Shown: positions 17,471-25,876 of the stretch, piece after piece
Layout of the letters: every line of letters begins with the position of its first letter
Numbering within the stretch: the first letter of the stretch is position 1
NCBI RefSeq assembly: GCF_041154455.1
Contig: NZ_AP028664.1
Span: 2,357,001 to 2,421,000, forward strand
DNA: 64,000 nt
Reading direction: 5' to 3'
DNA from: Variovorax sp. V213
Lineage (GTDB): Bacteria; Pseudomonadota; Gammaproteobacteria; Burkholderiales; Burkholderiaceae_C
Notes under the pieces: model-generated
Databases searched by the model: none
What the model was told of the DNA's origin: nothing
What the model saw: the letters and a program-made list of their open reading frames with translations, nothing else
Made by a program: the position numbers and the translations under genes

Positions 17471-18034
17471 CTAGGACGAGCACAGCGCGTCGAATTGCGC
17501 CTTGCTCAACAGCGCCCGTACGCCCTGGCGCACTGCGGTGGAAGTGCCGGTGCGGTCGTCGGTCACGGTGGTGCTGATGTCCCAGACCGAGTTGTATTGG
17601 TCGGGCAAGGCGGCGAGCCCGGAGCCCGCAGTGGATGCGTTACCACCGATGCCGCCGATGCCGGTCGTGCTGCCGCCGGTATCCGTTGTCTTGGTTGCGC
17701 GCACGCAAGTGGGCGCGGCGATCTGCACCGTGTAGTCGTTGGTTCCGTCGTTGTTGATGTCGACCAGGCTCACGGTGCCTTGCGGCGCCGCGAGGGAAGG
17801 CGAACCGTCCACACCGGGCAGCAACAGCGAGGTCGCGACTACCTCGATGGCGCGGTTGGCCGCCGCCACGGCTTCGTTGCGGTTTTGCATGTTGCCTACC
17901 GACTTGAGGTTGGTGTTGCTGAGCGTGAACCCCGCAGTGACGACCAGGGTGATCAGCACCAGCATGATCAGCCCGACGATCAGCGCCGCGCCGCCTTGGT
18001 TGCGTTGGTGGAATGTCGACGGCATCTTCTTCAC
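17471..18034 (-). CDS. pilX: Type IV pilus assembly protein PilX
   Basis: Predicted 187 residues starting at GTG 18034, which overlaps the pilW stop (GTGA). The N-terminus QRNQGGAALIVGLIMLVLITLVV is the PilX-type hydrophobic segment, followed by NMQNRNEAVAAANRAIEVVA, the usual PilX_N helix. A Gly/Thr-rich stretch occupies about 118-140. The ATG three codons on (18025) is an alternative start, but the GTG gives coupling to pilW. Minor pilin that primes assembly together with PilV, PilW and PilY1. Confidence 0.88.
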   Translation of the reverse strand: MKKMPSTFHQRNQGGAALIVGLIMLVLITLVVTAGFTLSNTNLKSVGNMQNRNEAVAAANRAIEVVATSLLLPGVDGSPSLAAPQGTVSLVDINNDGTNDYTVQIAAPTCVRATKTTDTGGSTTGIGGIGGNASTAGSGLAALPDQYNSVWDISTTVTDDRTGTSTAVRQGVRALLSKAQFDALCSS

Positions 18035-19203
18035 GGCGTTTCCCTGCGGCCTGTCACGTTGGTCAGGCGGACCGCGGTGGTGAACGCGTGCCGCTTGTAG
18101 TGGTCGTTGAAGGGGCCGAGCGTTGCGCTCCCCAGGTTGTAGGTGCGTGCATCGGTATGGCCGGGAGAGGTTTCCAGGCTGCGCGCAACCACGTAGAGCT
18201 TGAGCGACGCCACGTTGATCAGCTGGTCCGAGGTGCAGGGCGACGCCGTGCTGCAGTGGACGAAGTCGCCGTCGGGGCTTCCGTCGCCGCGGTTGGTGGG
18301 CGTGGACCGGTTGGCCGAGTCGGCCCAGGCGATGGCCTGGGTGTAGTTCACGGCCGCGCCGGTCTTGCTCAGCGTGTCCAGGCCCAGTTCCACGCGAAAG
18401 CCTTCGATGCCTTCGATGAGCGGAACCGGCGGCTGCTGCGCGAGGCCGGTGGCCGACAGGTCGAAGCGCGAGCGCATGAGGGTCGGAATGCCGTCGGTCG
18501 CCGTTTCGGCGTAGGTGCGCACGTAGTAGATGTCGGAAATGAACTTGCGCTTGGGTGCCGGCGCCGCGCAGTTCTTGGCCAGTATGGTGGTGAAGCCGGC
18601 TGTGGTGAGATCGAAGTCCGACGGCTTCTGCGTGCCGCAGAACGACGACTGGAAGTACAGCTTGCCGAGCGTGTCGGCTTCGCAGTTGGGCATGCCTGCC
18701 ACGCAGGTTTCGGCATGGCGCACCACCAGCACGTCGGTGCCGGCCTTCTTGTTGGTCAGCAGGGCGGCGCAACTGGCGGGCACGGCGTCGTAGGCCTGCA
18801 CTGGAATGTCGAGCAGGCTGCGTTTGTAGTCGTCGGTCCAGTTGGCCGCCGTGTAGGGCAGGCACGGATCGGGCGCCGCACCGGTGGGCACCTTCGTGGG
18901 CACCGTGCTGACCGTGAGATCGTCGAACTCGGGCATGTAGTTTTCCCAGAAGCCCGCGTGCGCAACTTCGTTCTCCAGGACGAAGACGCTGAGCCGGCCG
19001 CCCTCGATCTGGCGGTTGACCTTCACCATCTCCCGCTGGGTGCTGTTCACGTTGAGGAACAGGGCGATCAGCGCCGCCAGGACGATCAGCATGATGGTGA
19101 CCGACACCATCAGTTCGACGAGGGTCAGGCCGCGCTGGAGCCGGGGTGCCTGGGGAGGGCAGGCAGGCCGCCCCCCGGCGCTCGCTTGGCGGACCGGCCT
19201 CAT
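18031..19203 (-). CDS. pilW: Type IV pilus assembly protein PilW
   Basis: Predicted 390 residues. The leader ends at LQRGLTLVELMVSVTIMLIV, a class III prepilin signal with Gly before Leu and Glu at +5, then the hydrophobic helix. The large C-terminal domain carries several cysteines. The ATG at 19203 overlaps the pilV stop (ATGA). Part of the PilVWX-PilY1 priming complex for type IV pili. Confidence 0.9.
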   Translation of the reverse strand: MRPVRQASAGGRPACPPQAPRLQRGLTLVELMVSVTIMLIVLAALIALFLNVNSTQREMVKVNRQIEGGRLSVFVLENEVAHAGFWENYMPEFDDLTVSTVPTKVPTGAAPDPCLPYTAANWTDDYKRSLLDIPVQAYDAVPASCAALLTNKKAGTDVLVVRHAETCVAGMPNCEADTLGKLYFQSSFCGTQKPSDFDLTTAGFTTILAKNCAAPAPKRKFISDIYYVRTYAETATDGIPTLMRSRFDLSATGLAQQPPVPLIEGIEGFRVELGLDTLSKTGAAVNYTQAIAWADSANRSTPTNRGDGSPDGDFVHCSTASPCTSDQLINVASLKLYVVARSLETSPGHTDARTYNLGSATLGPFNDHYKRHAFTTAVRLTNVTGRRETP

Positions 19204-19793
19204 GAAAGCGCCCCGATGCGGACCAGAGTGGTCACGGTCCTGCGGCACTTGTCGCTCGAGCAGGCCGGCGCCGGAGCGGTCGGGCTCGCGGCGGTGGCGT
19301 CGTACATGTCCTTGCCGCAGGACACGCCCTCGGGGGGAGCGGCGGTAGGCACCAGGCCTTGCCAGGCGACGGTGATCAGGTATTCGTTGTTGCCCATGTC
19401 CTCCACGCAGCCGCGCCCACCGATCATGGCGCCGAGGTTGTTGCCGCCCGAAGTTTCGGCCGCACCCTGCAGGGCGTTGCACCATTCCTTGACGTCCACC
19501 TGCAAGCGCGTACCGGTGGCGGTCGGGCAGTTGACCCCGGTGCCCAGCGCAGTGGTGGTGACGTAGCTGGAGGCCATGCGGCGGTTGATTGCAATGCGGC
19601 TGGCCATGTCGTTGAGGAGGATCAGCGCTTGCGAGCGCTGGTAGGACTCCATTTCGGACGACTGGAGACGCGCCTGCAGACCCACGAGCCCGAACAGCCC
19701 GAAGGCGACGATCAGCAGCGTGACCAGCACTTCGATCAGCGTGGCGCCGCGCTGGGCGCGGGCATGGGCGATGGACGTGCTCGGCTTCACCAT
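19200..19793 (-). CDS. pilV: Type IV pilus modification protein PilV
   Basis: Predicted 197 residues with the prepilin motif QRGATLIEVLVTLLIVAFGLFGLVGLQ; the ALQARL-type helix and MESYQRSQALILLNDMASRI are typical of PilV. Its start lies inside the end of pilE (seven-base overlap) and its stop overlaps the pilW start. C-terminal cysteines may form disulfides. Minor pilin. Confidence 0.9.
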   Translation of the reverse strand: MVKPSTSIAHARAQRGATLIEVLVTLLIVAFGLFGLVGLQARLQSSEMESYQRSQALILLNDMASRIAINRRMASSYVTTTALGTGVNCPTATGTRLQVDVKEWCNALQGAAETSGGNNLGAMIGGRGCVEDMGNNEYLITVAWQGLVPTAAPPEGVSCGKDMYDATAASPTAPAPACSSDKCRRTVTTLVRIGALS

Positions 19794-20188
19794 TTTTGCG
19801 CGGGCGTTTTCGCGCCTGTGTGGTCGAGCGTCAGGTCGCCGTCGCCGGCTTGGGCTCCCGTCGGGGTGAATGTCACAACGAAGCCCGGAGGGGTCGTTGA
19901 GAGGGTGATCGTGTAGCCATAGTTGGCGGCGACATCCGGCGGCAGCGTGTAGCCGCTTGCGATGAGGGTTGTCTTGTCCGCGTAGCTGCGGTTTGCGATC
20001 AGGAACTGCTGTTCCCGATTGGCAATCTCCATCATTTGCGACTGGGCCGCAGAACGCTTGGACCGGATGATGTATTGCGTGTAGCTGGGGTACGCGATGG
20101 ACGCCAGGATCGCGATGATCGCGACCGTGATCATCAATTCAATCAGCGTGAAGCCCTTTTGCTTTTGCAAGAACAAGTGCTTTTTCAT
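19787..20188 (-). CDS. pilE: Type IV minor pilin PilE
   Basis: Predicted 133 residues. The leader MKKHLFLQKQKG is cleaved before FTLIELMITVAIIAILASIAYPSY, a perfect type IVa pilin N-terminus. The remainder has NREQQFLIANRSYAD and ends TGAKTPAQKW, as in PilE-type minor pilins; no disulfide-bonded C-terminal loop is visible. First gene of the operon pilE-V-W-X-Y1-fimT, preceded by an AT-rich promoter region with a palindrome. Confidence 0.88.
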   Translation of the reverse strand: MKKHLFLQKQKGFTLIELMITVAIIAILASIAYPSYTQYIIRSKRSAAQSQMMEIANREQQFLIANRSYADKTTLIASGYTLPPDVAANYGYTITLSTTPPGFVVTFTPTGAQAGDGDLTLDHTGAKTPAQKW

Positions 20189-20220
20189 CCGAATGCGTCC
20201 ATCAATGAATGTTTCATATT

Positions 20221-20254
20221 GTTATAAATGTGAATTTATCACATTCAATGTCAA
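20221..20254 (-). promoter_or_regulatory. AT-rich promoter of the minor-pilin operon with embedded palindrome
   Basis: On the minus strand a -10-like TATAAC lies at 20226-20221, with a -35-like TTGAAT at 20248-20243 (16-bp spacer). An alternative consensus TTGACA lies at 20254-20249, which would need a long 20-22-bp spacer. A perfect inverted repeat AATGTGA-N5-TCACATT (20227-20245) fills the spacer. It resembles a CRP half-site pair but with five rather than six bases between TGTGA and TCACA. An activator or repressor that recognises spacer DNA is plausible. Confidence 0.5.
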
Positions 20255-20549
20255 TAAGTGCATTTCACGCCGAACAAATCGGAGCACTGCCGGCAGGGTG
20301 TTGCACGTCGGCAAAAGTCAGGCTCCCGACAGGATCCAACAACGCCGAAAGGGCGTCGGGGCGAGGATGGCTCCGACTGACGGACGCTGGCCTCGTCCTA
20401 CGCCGGTCTTCGGGAGCCCTCCCAGAATGGCTTCATTCTTTACCTTTTCCCGTCAACTGAACAGGAGCCGCACCGAGTGAGCGAGTCGCCCCGAAATCAC
20501 CAACCAGCAGCCGTCCGCGCCTGAAGGCCTGCACGGCCGAGGAGTCCCC
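20255..20549. other. Intergenic stretch between the pilin operon and a small protein gene
   Basis: About 300 bp upstream of the small gene at 20550. Short open frames here lack coding character and ribosome-binding sites. I see no RNA gene or clear repeat. It probably holds the promoter of the small gene, but I cannot locate it with confidence. Confidence 0.4.
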
Positions 20550-20789
20550 ATGACCACGGAAACATCGGACAAGGCATTTCCCTTTCCCACATCCAAGAAC
20601 CACGGCAAGCCTGCCAGCGAGCCCGCGAAGCCGGTCGAGCAGGCACCCAGCGAAGAAGCGCTGGACAGCGGGGTCGAAGAGTCCTTTCCCGCGAGTGACC
20701 CGGTCTCCGTCACCGTGACGAAGGTCAAGCTGCCCAAGGCCCCGCAGGACAAGGCCGAGGAGGCGCGCAACACGGATGCCAAGAGGTAG
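20550..20789 (+). CDS. Small disordered protein with EESFPASDP motif
   Basis: Predicted 79 residues, hydrophilic and rich in Lys, Glu, Pro and Ser, so probably disordered. The segment LDSGVEESFPASDPVSV matches a motif I recognise from many short uncharacterised proteobacterial proteins, often near stress genes. No signal peptide or membrane segment. The ATG follows GGAGTCCCC. Function unknown. Confidence 0.6.
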   Translation: MTTETSDKAFPFPTSKNHGKPASEPAKPVEQAPSEEALDSGVEESFPASDPVSVTVTKVKLPKAPQDKAEEARNTDAKR

Positions 20790-20919
20790 GGAAAGGGTAG
20801 AGGCAGGCCCCTCGCTTCTCTTCTCCTACACCGTGCCGCGCCCCATGCTGACCCGCCGCGGCTGGCAACCACCTAGCTTTCCTGAAGTCGGCCACTCGGC
20901 TCGGCACGGCCTCTTTCTT

Positions 20920-20940
20920 CCGGCATTGCCGGCTTTTCTT
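20920..20940 (+). terminator. Possible rho-independent terminator
   Basis: CCGGC and GCCGG around an ATT loop are followed by CTTTTCTT. The stem is only five base pairs, so termination would be modest. It lies downstream of the small gene at 20550-20789 and just before the next start. Confidence 0.35.
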
Positions 20941-20954
20941 CAGGAGACACGACC

Positions 20955-21251
20955 ATGAACAGCACTTCCAGACTCATTGCCGCACTTGCACTCGGTGCCG
21001 CTGGCGCCGCGTTTGCCCAGGGCAATCCGCCGACCACGGCGCCGGCCAATCCGGCCACCGCGGCAGGTCAGCAAAACCCCTCGGGCGGCCCCATGGGCAC
21101 CACGGGCGTGACTCCGGAAAGCGGCGGCGCCACCCGAACCACCCCGCCCACGGCGCAAGGCTCGACCGATACGAGCAGCAGTTCCGGCACCACCATGGCA
21201 GCCTCGAGCGACACGCGCGCCATGCGTCGTGCGCGCGCCGACCGCAACTGA
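20955..21251 (+). CDS. Secreted low-complexity small protein
   Basis: Predicted 98 residues. The signal peptide MNSTSRLIAALALGAAGAAFAQ has a clear AxA cleavage site. The mature part is rich in Thr, Pro, Gly, Ser and Ala with no predicted fold, ending in a basic RAMRRARADRN. CAGGAGACAC precedes the ATG. No family recognised; probably periplasmic. Confidence 0.6.
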   Translation: MNSTSRLIAALALGAAGAAFAQGNPPTTAPANPATAAGQQNPSGGPMGTTGVTPESGGATRTTPPTAQGSTDTSSSSGTTMAASSDTRAMRRARADRN

Positions 21252-21283
21252 GCGCGGCTGACGAACCCCGCTGCGGCGTATCC

Positions 21284-21928
21284 ATGAATGCCGTGAGGCC
21301 TGGAACGGGCGCAGCGAGCAGGCCGCTGGCCGTGCTCGCTGTTGCCGTTCTCGCGTTCGCCCGCATCCCCTCGGCGGCCGCGGGGGAAGATGCGCAGTGG
21401 CTCGCCCGGGCGGCCGTTGCGGCGGCGGACAACGGGAGCGCGCCTTTTGCGGTCATCGACAAGCGCAATGCGCGCGTCTTCGTCTTCGACGCCACGGGCC
21501 GGATGCAAGCTTCATCGCCCGTGCTGCTGGGCCTCGCTCGCGGCGACGATTCGGTGCCGGGCATCGGCGAACGCCCGATGTCGGAAATACGGCGTGAAGA
21601 GCGCACGACGCCCGCAGGCCGTTTCGAGACGGAGCCGGGCCTCAACACCAAGGGCGAGGACATCGTCTGGATCGACTACGACGCGGCCGTTTCGATGCAC
21701 CGCGTGCGCGCCACGCAAAGGTCGGAGCGCCGCCTGCAGCGGCTGGCTTCGCCGACCGTGGCCGACAATCGCATTTCGTACGGCTGCATCAACGTGCCTG
21801 CGGCCTTTTACGACGCGCATATCAAGCCCGTCCTGGGCACGCACCGCGGCGTGGTCTACGTGCTGCCCGAAACCATGCCGGCGCAGAAGCGCTTCGATTT
21901 CCTGAGCCGGCCAGAAAAGAGAGGCTGA
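21284..21928 (+). CDS. L,D-transpeptidase family protein
   Basis: Predicted 214 residues with an N-terminal hydrophobic export segment (about 15-33). The YkuD-type core has FAVIDKRNARVFVFDATG, TTPAGRFETEPG, and the catalytic ISYGCINVPAAFYD with nucleophile Cys; Tyr replaces the His often found before Gly-Cys. The His in VSMHRVRA is the likely partner. Probably modifies periplasmic peptidoglycan. It is a second, unrelated-length paralogue of the enzyme at 9907-10788. Confidence 0.82.
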   Translation: MNAVRPGTGAASRPLAVLAVAVLAFARIPSAAAGEDAQWLARAAVAAADNGSAPFAVIDKRNARVFVFDATGRMQASSPVLLGLARGDDSVPGIGERPMSEIRREERTTPAGRFETEPGLNTKGEDIVWIDYDAAVSMHRVRATQRSERRLQRLASPTVADNRISYGCINVPAAFYDAHIKPVLGTHRGVVYVLPETMPAQKRFDFLSRPEKRG

Positions 21929-21940
21929 CGCGATGCGGGT

Positions 21941-23673
21941 TCAGCTCCGCAGGCTGATCACGCCGAGCAGCACCACCAGCGCAACGCCCAGGAGCAAGGT
22001 GGCGCATTTCCAGAAGACCACCGGGTTCTTCTCGACGAGCGGCGTACCGCGCCGGTTCAGAAAATCCGGGTGGGGCTGACGCAGGTCCTGCACGAATTCC
22101 GACAGCGCCTCGTGCCGCTTGAGCGGGTTGGGGTGCAGGGCCTTGCGCAGCACTTCGTCGATCCATGCGGGAATGGCGCGCTGGGCGTCGAGCGCGGACC
22201 GGTACTGCAGGTTGCGCTGATCCGCCCGCGTCCGGATGCGGGCGGCCTCGGCGCCGTAGGGCAGCCGCCCGGTCAGCATCTGGTAGACGATGACGGCCAG
22301 CGAGAACAGGTCGGACCGTGCCGAGCCGCCTTCGCCCAGAAAGTATTCGGGCGCCGTGTACTGCACCGTGCCCAGTATCTGGTCGGGCTCGGCCAGCGTG
22401 CCGTCGCCGAGGCCCGCCACCCAGGCCGATCCGAAGTCGATGATGCGCACGGTGCCGGTGCGGTCGATCATCACGTTCTCGGGCCGCAGGTCCTGGTGCA
22501 GCATCTCCATGCGATGGAACGCCTGCAAGCCCTTGGCAAGCTGCTCCACGATGCCGCGTACCGACTCCAGGCTGGGGCGCGGGTTGTCGACCATCCATTG
22601 CGCCAGCGTCTGCCCGTCGACGAACTCCATGGCCACGTAGAGGTAGTTGCGCTTGCGGTCCGGAACATGCGGCTTGAGCACGTGGGCGCTGGCTATGCGC
22701 CGCGCCACCCATTCTTCGAGCAGGAAGCGATCCAGGTGCGCCTCGTCGTTCTGCAGGTCGACGGATGGCGTCTTGAGCACCACATTCTGGCCCGTGTCGT
22801 CGTCCACCGCCAGGTAGATGTGGCTGCGGTTGCTGCGGTGCAGGTCGCGCACGATCGTGTAGCCGTCGAAGCGCATGCGTGCATCGAGCACGGGCGGCAG
22901 TTGGAGTGCCGCGCGCTGTGCCTGCAGCTCGTTCAAGTCGCCGTCGGGCAGCGCATCGATCCGGACGACCTGCACCGTCAGGTTGTCGGGGCTGCCGCGC
23001 CGATAGGCTTCTTCGGCGATGCTTCTTGCCGCGGCGTCGAGGTCGTGCGGGTAGGCCGCCAGCGCGGCACCGATGGCGGCGGCGTCCACGTGTTCATGGA
23101 CGCCGTCCGAGGTCAGCAGGAAGACGTCGCCTTTTTCGACGGCCACGGCCTGGTAGTCGATCTCGATATGCGGACCGACGCCCAGCGCCCGGCTCAGATA
23201 GCTGTGCCCGTCAGCCACCAGCACCCGATGATCTTCGGTCAGCTGCTCGAGCGCCTGCGCGTGCCAGCGGTAGACGCGCGTGTCGCCCACATGAAAGACG
23301 TGCGCCGTGGCCGACTTGATGACCAGGGCGCTGAAGGTGCAGACGTAGCCGCGGTCCTTGTCGAAGCGGCCGCCGCTGTTCTGGGTCTGCGCGTGCAGCC
23401 ACGCGTTGGTGGCGGTGAGCACGCGCTGCGCCGAGCGGCTGACGCTCCATGCGTCCGAGGTGCAGTAGTAGTCCGTCAGGAAGCTCCGACCGCCGCCTCG
23501 CTGGCCACGTGGCTGACGTCGCTGCTGCTGATGCCGTCGGCAATGGCAATGGCCACGCCCTTCGCGTGGCGGGTCGGCGCCTCCGGCAGGGCGGCGCCGT
23601 GGAAGTCCTGGTTGGCGTCCTTGCGTCCCTTGTCGGAGTGCTGTCCGATCGATATCGCGAGTCCGGGACGCAT
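21941..23673 (-). pseudogene. Bifunctional PP2C phosphatase / Ser-Thr kinase, frameshifted
   Basis: From ATG 23673 the protein starts as a PP2C phosphatase (SIGQHSDKGRKDANQDF, AIAIADGISSS, VASEAAV), then hits a stop. The other frame resumes at RSFLTDYYCTSDAWSV and continues through HVGDTRVYR, LTSDGVHEHV, SPDNLTVQV, then a kinase domain (VVLK lysine, LHQDLRPEN, IIDFGSA, YTAPEYF) and a C-terminal membrane helix. Reading CC-GAC at 23486-23490 as CCGGAC (one G added after 23488) restores a 577-residue protein. The kinase lacks a glycine-rich loop (DLHRSNRSHIY). This gene type is regularly linked to nitrite-assimilation operons, as here. Confidence 0.85.
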
Positions 23674-23702
23674 CGTGGCGCGACGATGGCGGTCGGCCGG
23701 GA

Positions 23703-24515
23703 TCAGCGGGCGACGCGCTTGGGCGCCGTCCGCACGTGGGTCGCGTACAGCGTCAGGCCGGTGAACGACAGGCCCCCGATGAGGTTGCCCAGCACGGTCG
23801 GGATCTCGTTCCAGATGATGTAGTCCATGATCGAAAAATTGCCGCCCATCAGCAGTGCCGACGGAAACAGGAACATGTTGACCACCGAATGCTCGAACAC
23901 CATGAAGAAGAACACCATGATGGGCATCCACATGGCCAGCACCTTGCCGGTGACGGAGGTGGAGATCATCGCACCCACCACGCCGGTGGACACCATCCAG
24001 TTGCACAGCATGCCGCGCACGAAGAGCGTCAGCATGCCTGCCGCGCCGTGGTTGGAGTAGCCGACCGTGCGCGCCTCGCCGATGGTGGCGATCACCTGGC
24101 CCACCTTGTCCGGCGGGGTCGTGAAGCCGAAGGTGAAGACGATCGCCATCAGCACGGCGACGACGAAAGCACCGAGAAAGTTGCCGACGAAGACGAGGCC
24201 CCAGTTGCGCAGCACGCCGCCCATGGTGACGCCGGGCCGCTTGTCGATGAGCGCGAGCGGCGTCAGCACGAACACGCCGGTCAAGAGGTCGAAGCCGAGC
24301 AGGTACAGCATGCAGAAGCCGACCGGAAACAGGATGGCCCCGATGATCGAATAGCCAGTCTGCACGTTGATCGTGACGGCAAATACGGCCGCCAGCGCAA
24401 GGATGGCGCCCGCCATGAAAGCGCGGATCAGCGTGTCCCGGGTCGACATGAAGATCTTCGATTCACCGGCGTCCACCATCTTGGTGACGAATTCGGAAGG
24501 CAGGAGATAGGCCAT
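23703..24515 (-). CDS. Formate/nitrite transporter (FocA/NirC family)
   Basis: Predicted 270 residues with six hydrophobic segments of the FNT pentameric channel family. FDLLTGVFVLTPLALID and NWGLVFVGNFLGAF match the family, and the conserved region NWMVSTGVVGAMIS with FEHSVVNMFLFPSAL forms the pore helices. In this operon (nirB-nirD-cobA-channel) nitrite import for assimilation is the likely job. The start at 24515 is chosen because MAYLLPSEFVTKMVD is a typical FNT N-terminus. Confidence 0.92.
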   Translation of the reverse strand: MAYLLPSEFVTKMVDAGESKIFMSTRDTLIRAFMAGAILALAAVFAVTINVQTGYSIIGAILFPVGFCMLYLLGFDLLTGVFVLTPLALIDKRPGVTMGGVLRNWGLVFVGNFLGAFVVAVLMAIVFTFGFTTPPDKVGQVIATIGEARTVGYSNHGAAGMLTLFVRGMLCNWMVSTGVVGAMISTSVTGKVLAMWMPIMVFFFMVFEHSVVNMFLFPSALLMGGNFSIMDYIIWNEIPTVLGNLIGGLSFTGLTLYATHVRTAPKRVAR

Positions 24516-24580
24516 GGCGTTGCTTTGGTTTTGATTGGAGATGCTGAACGAGAAAAATCGGGCGAGGGGAGGCCGGCGCC

Positions 24581-25432
24581 TCAGGCGGCCTTTTCCAGCG
24601 CAACATGCGCGGGAGAGCTTGCGGCGGCCAGCCCCTGCAGCACATCGCCGACCACGATGATCGAGGGACTGCACAGGCCGTTGTCGGCAATGGTGTGCTG
24701 CAGCGTCGCCAGCGTGCCGACGGCGTGCCGCTGCGAGGGCAGGCTGGCGTTCTGCACCACCACGATGGGCGTCTCTGGCGGCAGTCCGCTCAGCAGTTCG
24801 TCCTGGATCGAGCCTGCGCTCGACACGCCCATGTAGATGACCAGCGTCAGCCGCGCCGAATGGGCCGTGGCGGCCAGCGTGCGCCAATCGGGCCCGGGCG
24901 ATCCGGGTTTGGCATGCCCGGTGACAAACACCACGCCCTGCGCATGCGTGCGGTGCGTCAGCGGCACGCCGAGCGATGTCAGCCCGGCCAGCCCGGCCGT
25001 GATGCCGTTCACCACCTCGACGTGGATGCCGGCCTGCGCCAGGTGCTCGACCTCTTCGCCGCCGCGGCCGAAGATGAACGGGTCGCCGCCTTTCAGCCGG
25101 ACCACGTGCTCGCCTTCCCGAACGGCCAAGATCATCAGCCGTTCGATGAAGCTCTGCGGCGTGCTCTTGCAGCCGCCGCGCTTGCCGACGTGAATCACGC
25201 GCGCGCCGGGCGTCGCCATGGCGACGATGTCGTCGCTGACCAGGTCGTCGACGAGCAGCACCGTGGCCGACTGGATGGCCCGGAGCGCTTTCAGCGTGAG
25301 CAGTTCAGGATCGCCGGGGCCGGCGCCGACGAGCGTGCAACGGCCCTGCATTGGCTGCATGCCCGTGCTGCGGTCGCCGGCCCTTCCGCTGTGCATCGCG
25401 GCGGACGGGGAAGTGAGAGTGAGGAGGCTCAT
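24581..25432 (-). CDS. cobA: Uroporphyrinogen-III C-methyltransferase
   Basis: Predicted 283 residues. SAM-dependent methylation of uroporphyrinogen III at C2 and C7 yields precorrin-2, the precursor of siroheme needed by NirB. Motifs: VGAGPGDPELLTLKAL (about 34-49), DDLVSDDIVA, VRLKGGDPFIFGRGGEE, and GITAGLAGLTSLGVPLTHR. A short extra N-terminus of about 30 residues precedes the core. No CysG dehydrogenase/ferrochelatase domain is fused. Positioned directly after nirD. Confidence 0.93.
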   Translation of the reverse strand: MSLLTLTSPSAAMHSGRAGDRSTGMQPMQGRCTLVGAGPGDPELLTLKALRAIQSATVLLVDDLVSDDIVAMATPGARVIHVGKRGGCKSTPQSFIERLMILAVREGEHVVRLKGGDPFIFGRGGEEVEHLAQAGIHVEVVNGITAGLAGLTSLGVPLTHRTHAQGVVFVTGHAKPGSPGPDWRTLAATAHSARLTLVIYMGVSSAGSIQDELLSGLPPETPIVVVQNASLPSQRHAVGTLATLQHTIADNGLCSPSIIVVGDVLQGLAAASSPAHVALEKAA

Positions 25433-25451
25433 GTGATGTTGCTCGGCGGTG

Positions 25452-25859
25452 TCAGGCGGCGGAGTCTTCGGCTTGCAGGCAGGCGCGGTTCGCGGGCCCC
25501 GCGACAGGACGCTCCAGCTCCACTGCGTGGGTCGCGAGCTCGCCCGCATCCAGGTGCACCACGCCCTCGGTCACCTTCACCGTGAACTTGGGGGTGCACC
25601 CCTCGTCGGGCGACTTGGCGCAGCCGTCGTCCAGGCCGATGGCCCAGTTGTGCAGCGGGCAGGCCACGCTGGTGCCGAACACGATGCCCTGGCTCAAGGG
25701 CCCGCCCTTGTGCGGGCAGCGGTCCAGCAGTGCGAACACCTGGTCCTCGGCATTGCGGAACACCGCCACGTCCACGCCCACCGGGCGCGCCACACGGCGA
25801 GCGCCGAGCACCGGGATGTCCTCCACGCGGCAGATGACTTTCCATTCGTTGTTGTTCAT
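25452..25859 (-). CDS. nirD: Nitrite reductase small subunit (Rieske-type)
   Basis: Predicted 135 residues. MNNNEWKVICRVEDIPVLGAR starts the NirD fold, with Rieske ligand motifs CPHKGGPLSQG and CPLHNWAIGLDDG both intact. NirD partners NirB in NADH-dependent assimilatory nitrite reduction to ammonium. An AAGGAGCAA ribosome-binding site precedes the ATG, 17 bases after the nirB stop. Confidence 0.93.
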   Translation of the reverse strand: MNNNEWKVICRVEDIPVLGARRVARPVGVDVAVFRNAEDQVFALLDRCPHKGGPLSQGIVFGTSVACPLHNWAIGLDDGCAKSPDEGCTPKFTVKVTEGVVHLDAGELATHAVELERPVAGPANRACLQAEDSAA

Positions 25860-25876
25860 TGCTGTTGCTCCTTCGC

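Noticed and set aside
18013..19566. A 517-codon plus-strand open frame across the pilin operon
   Set aside because: It opposes pilW and pilV, whose prepilin signals and ATGA junctions are unambiguous.
20227..20245. A CRP site upstream of pilE
   Set aside because: TGTGA and TCACA are five bases apart rather than six, so canonical CRP binding is unlikely; kept only as an unassigned operator.
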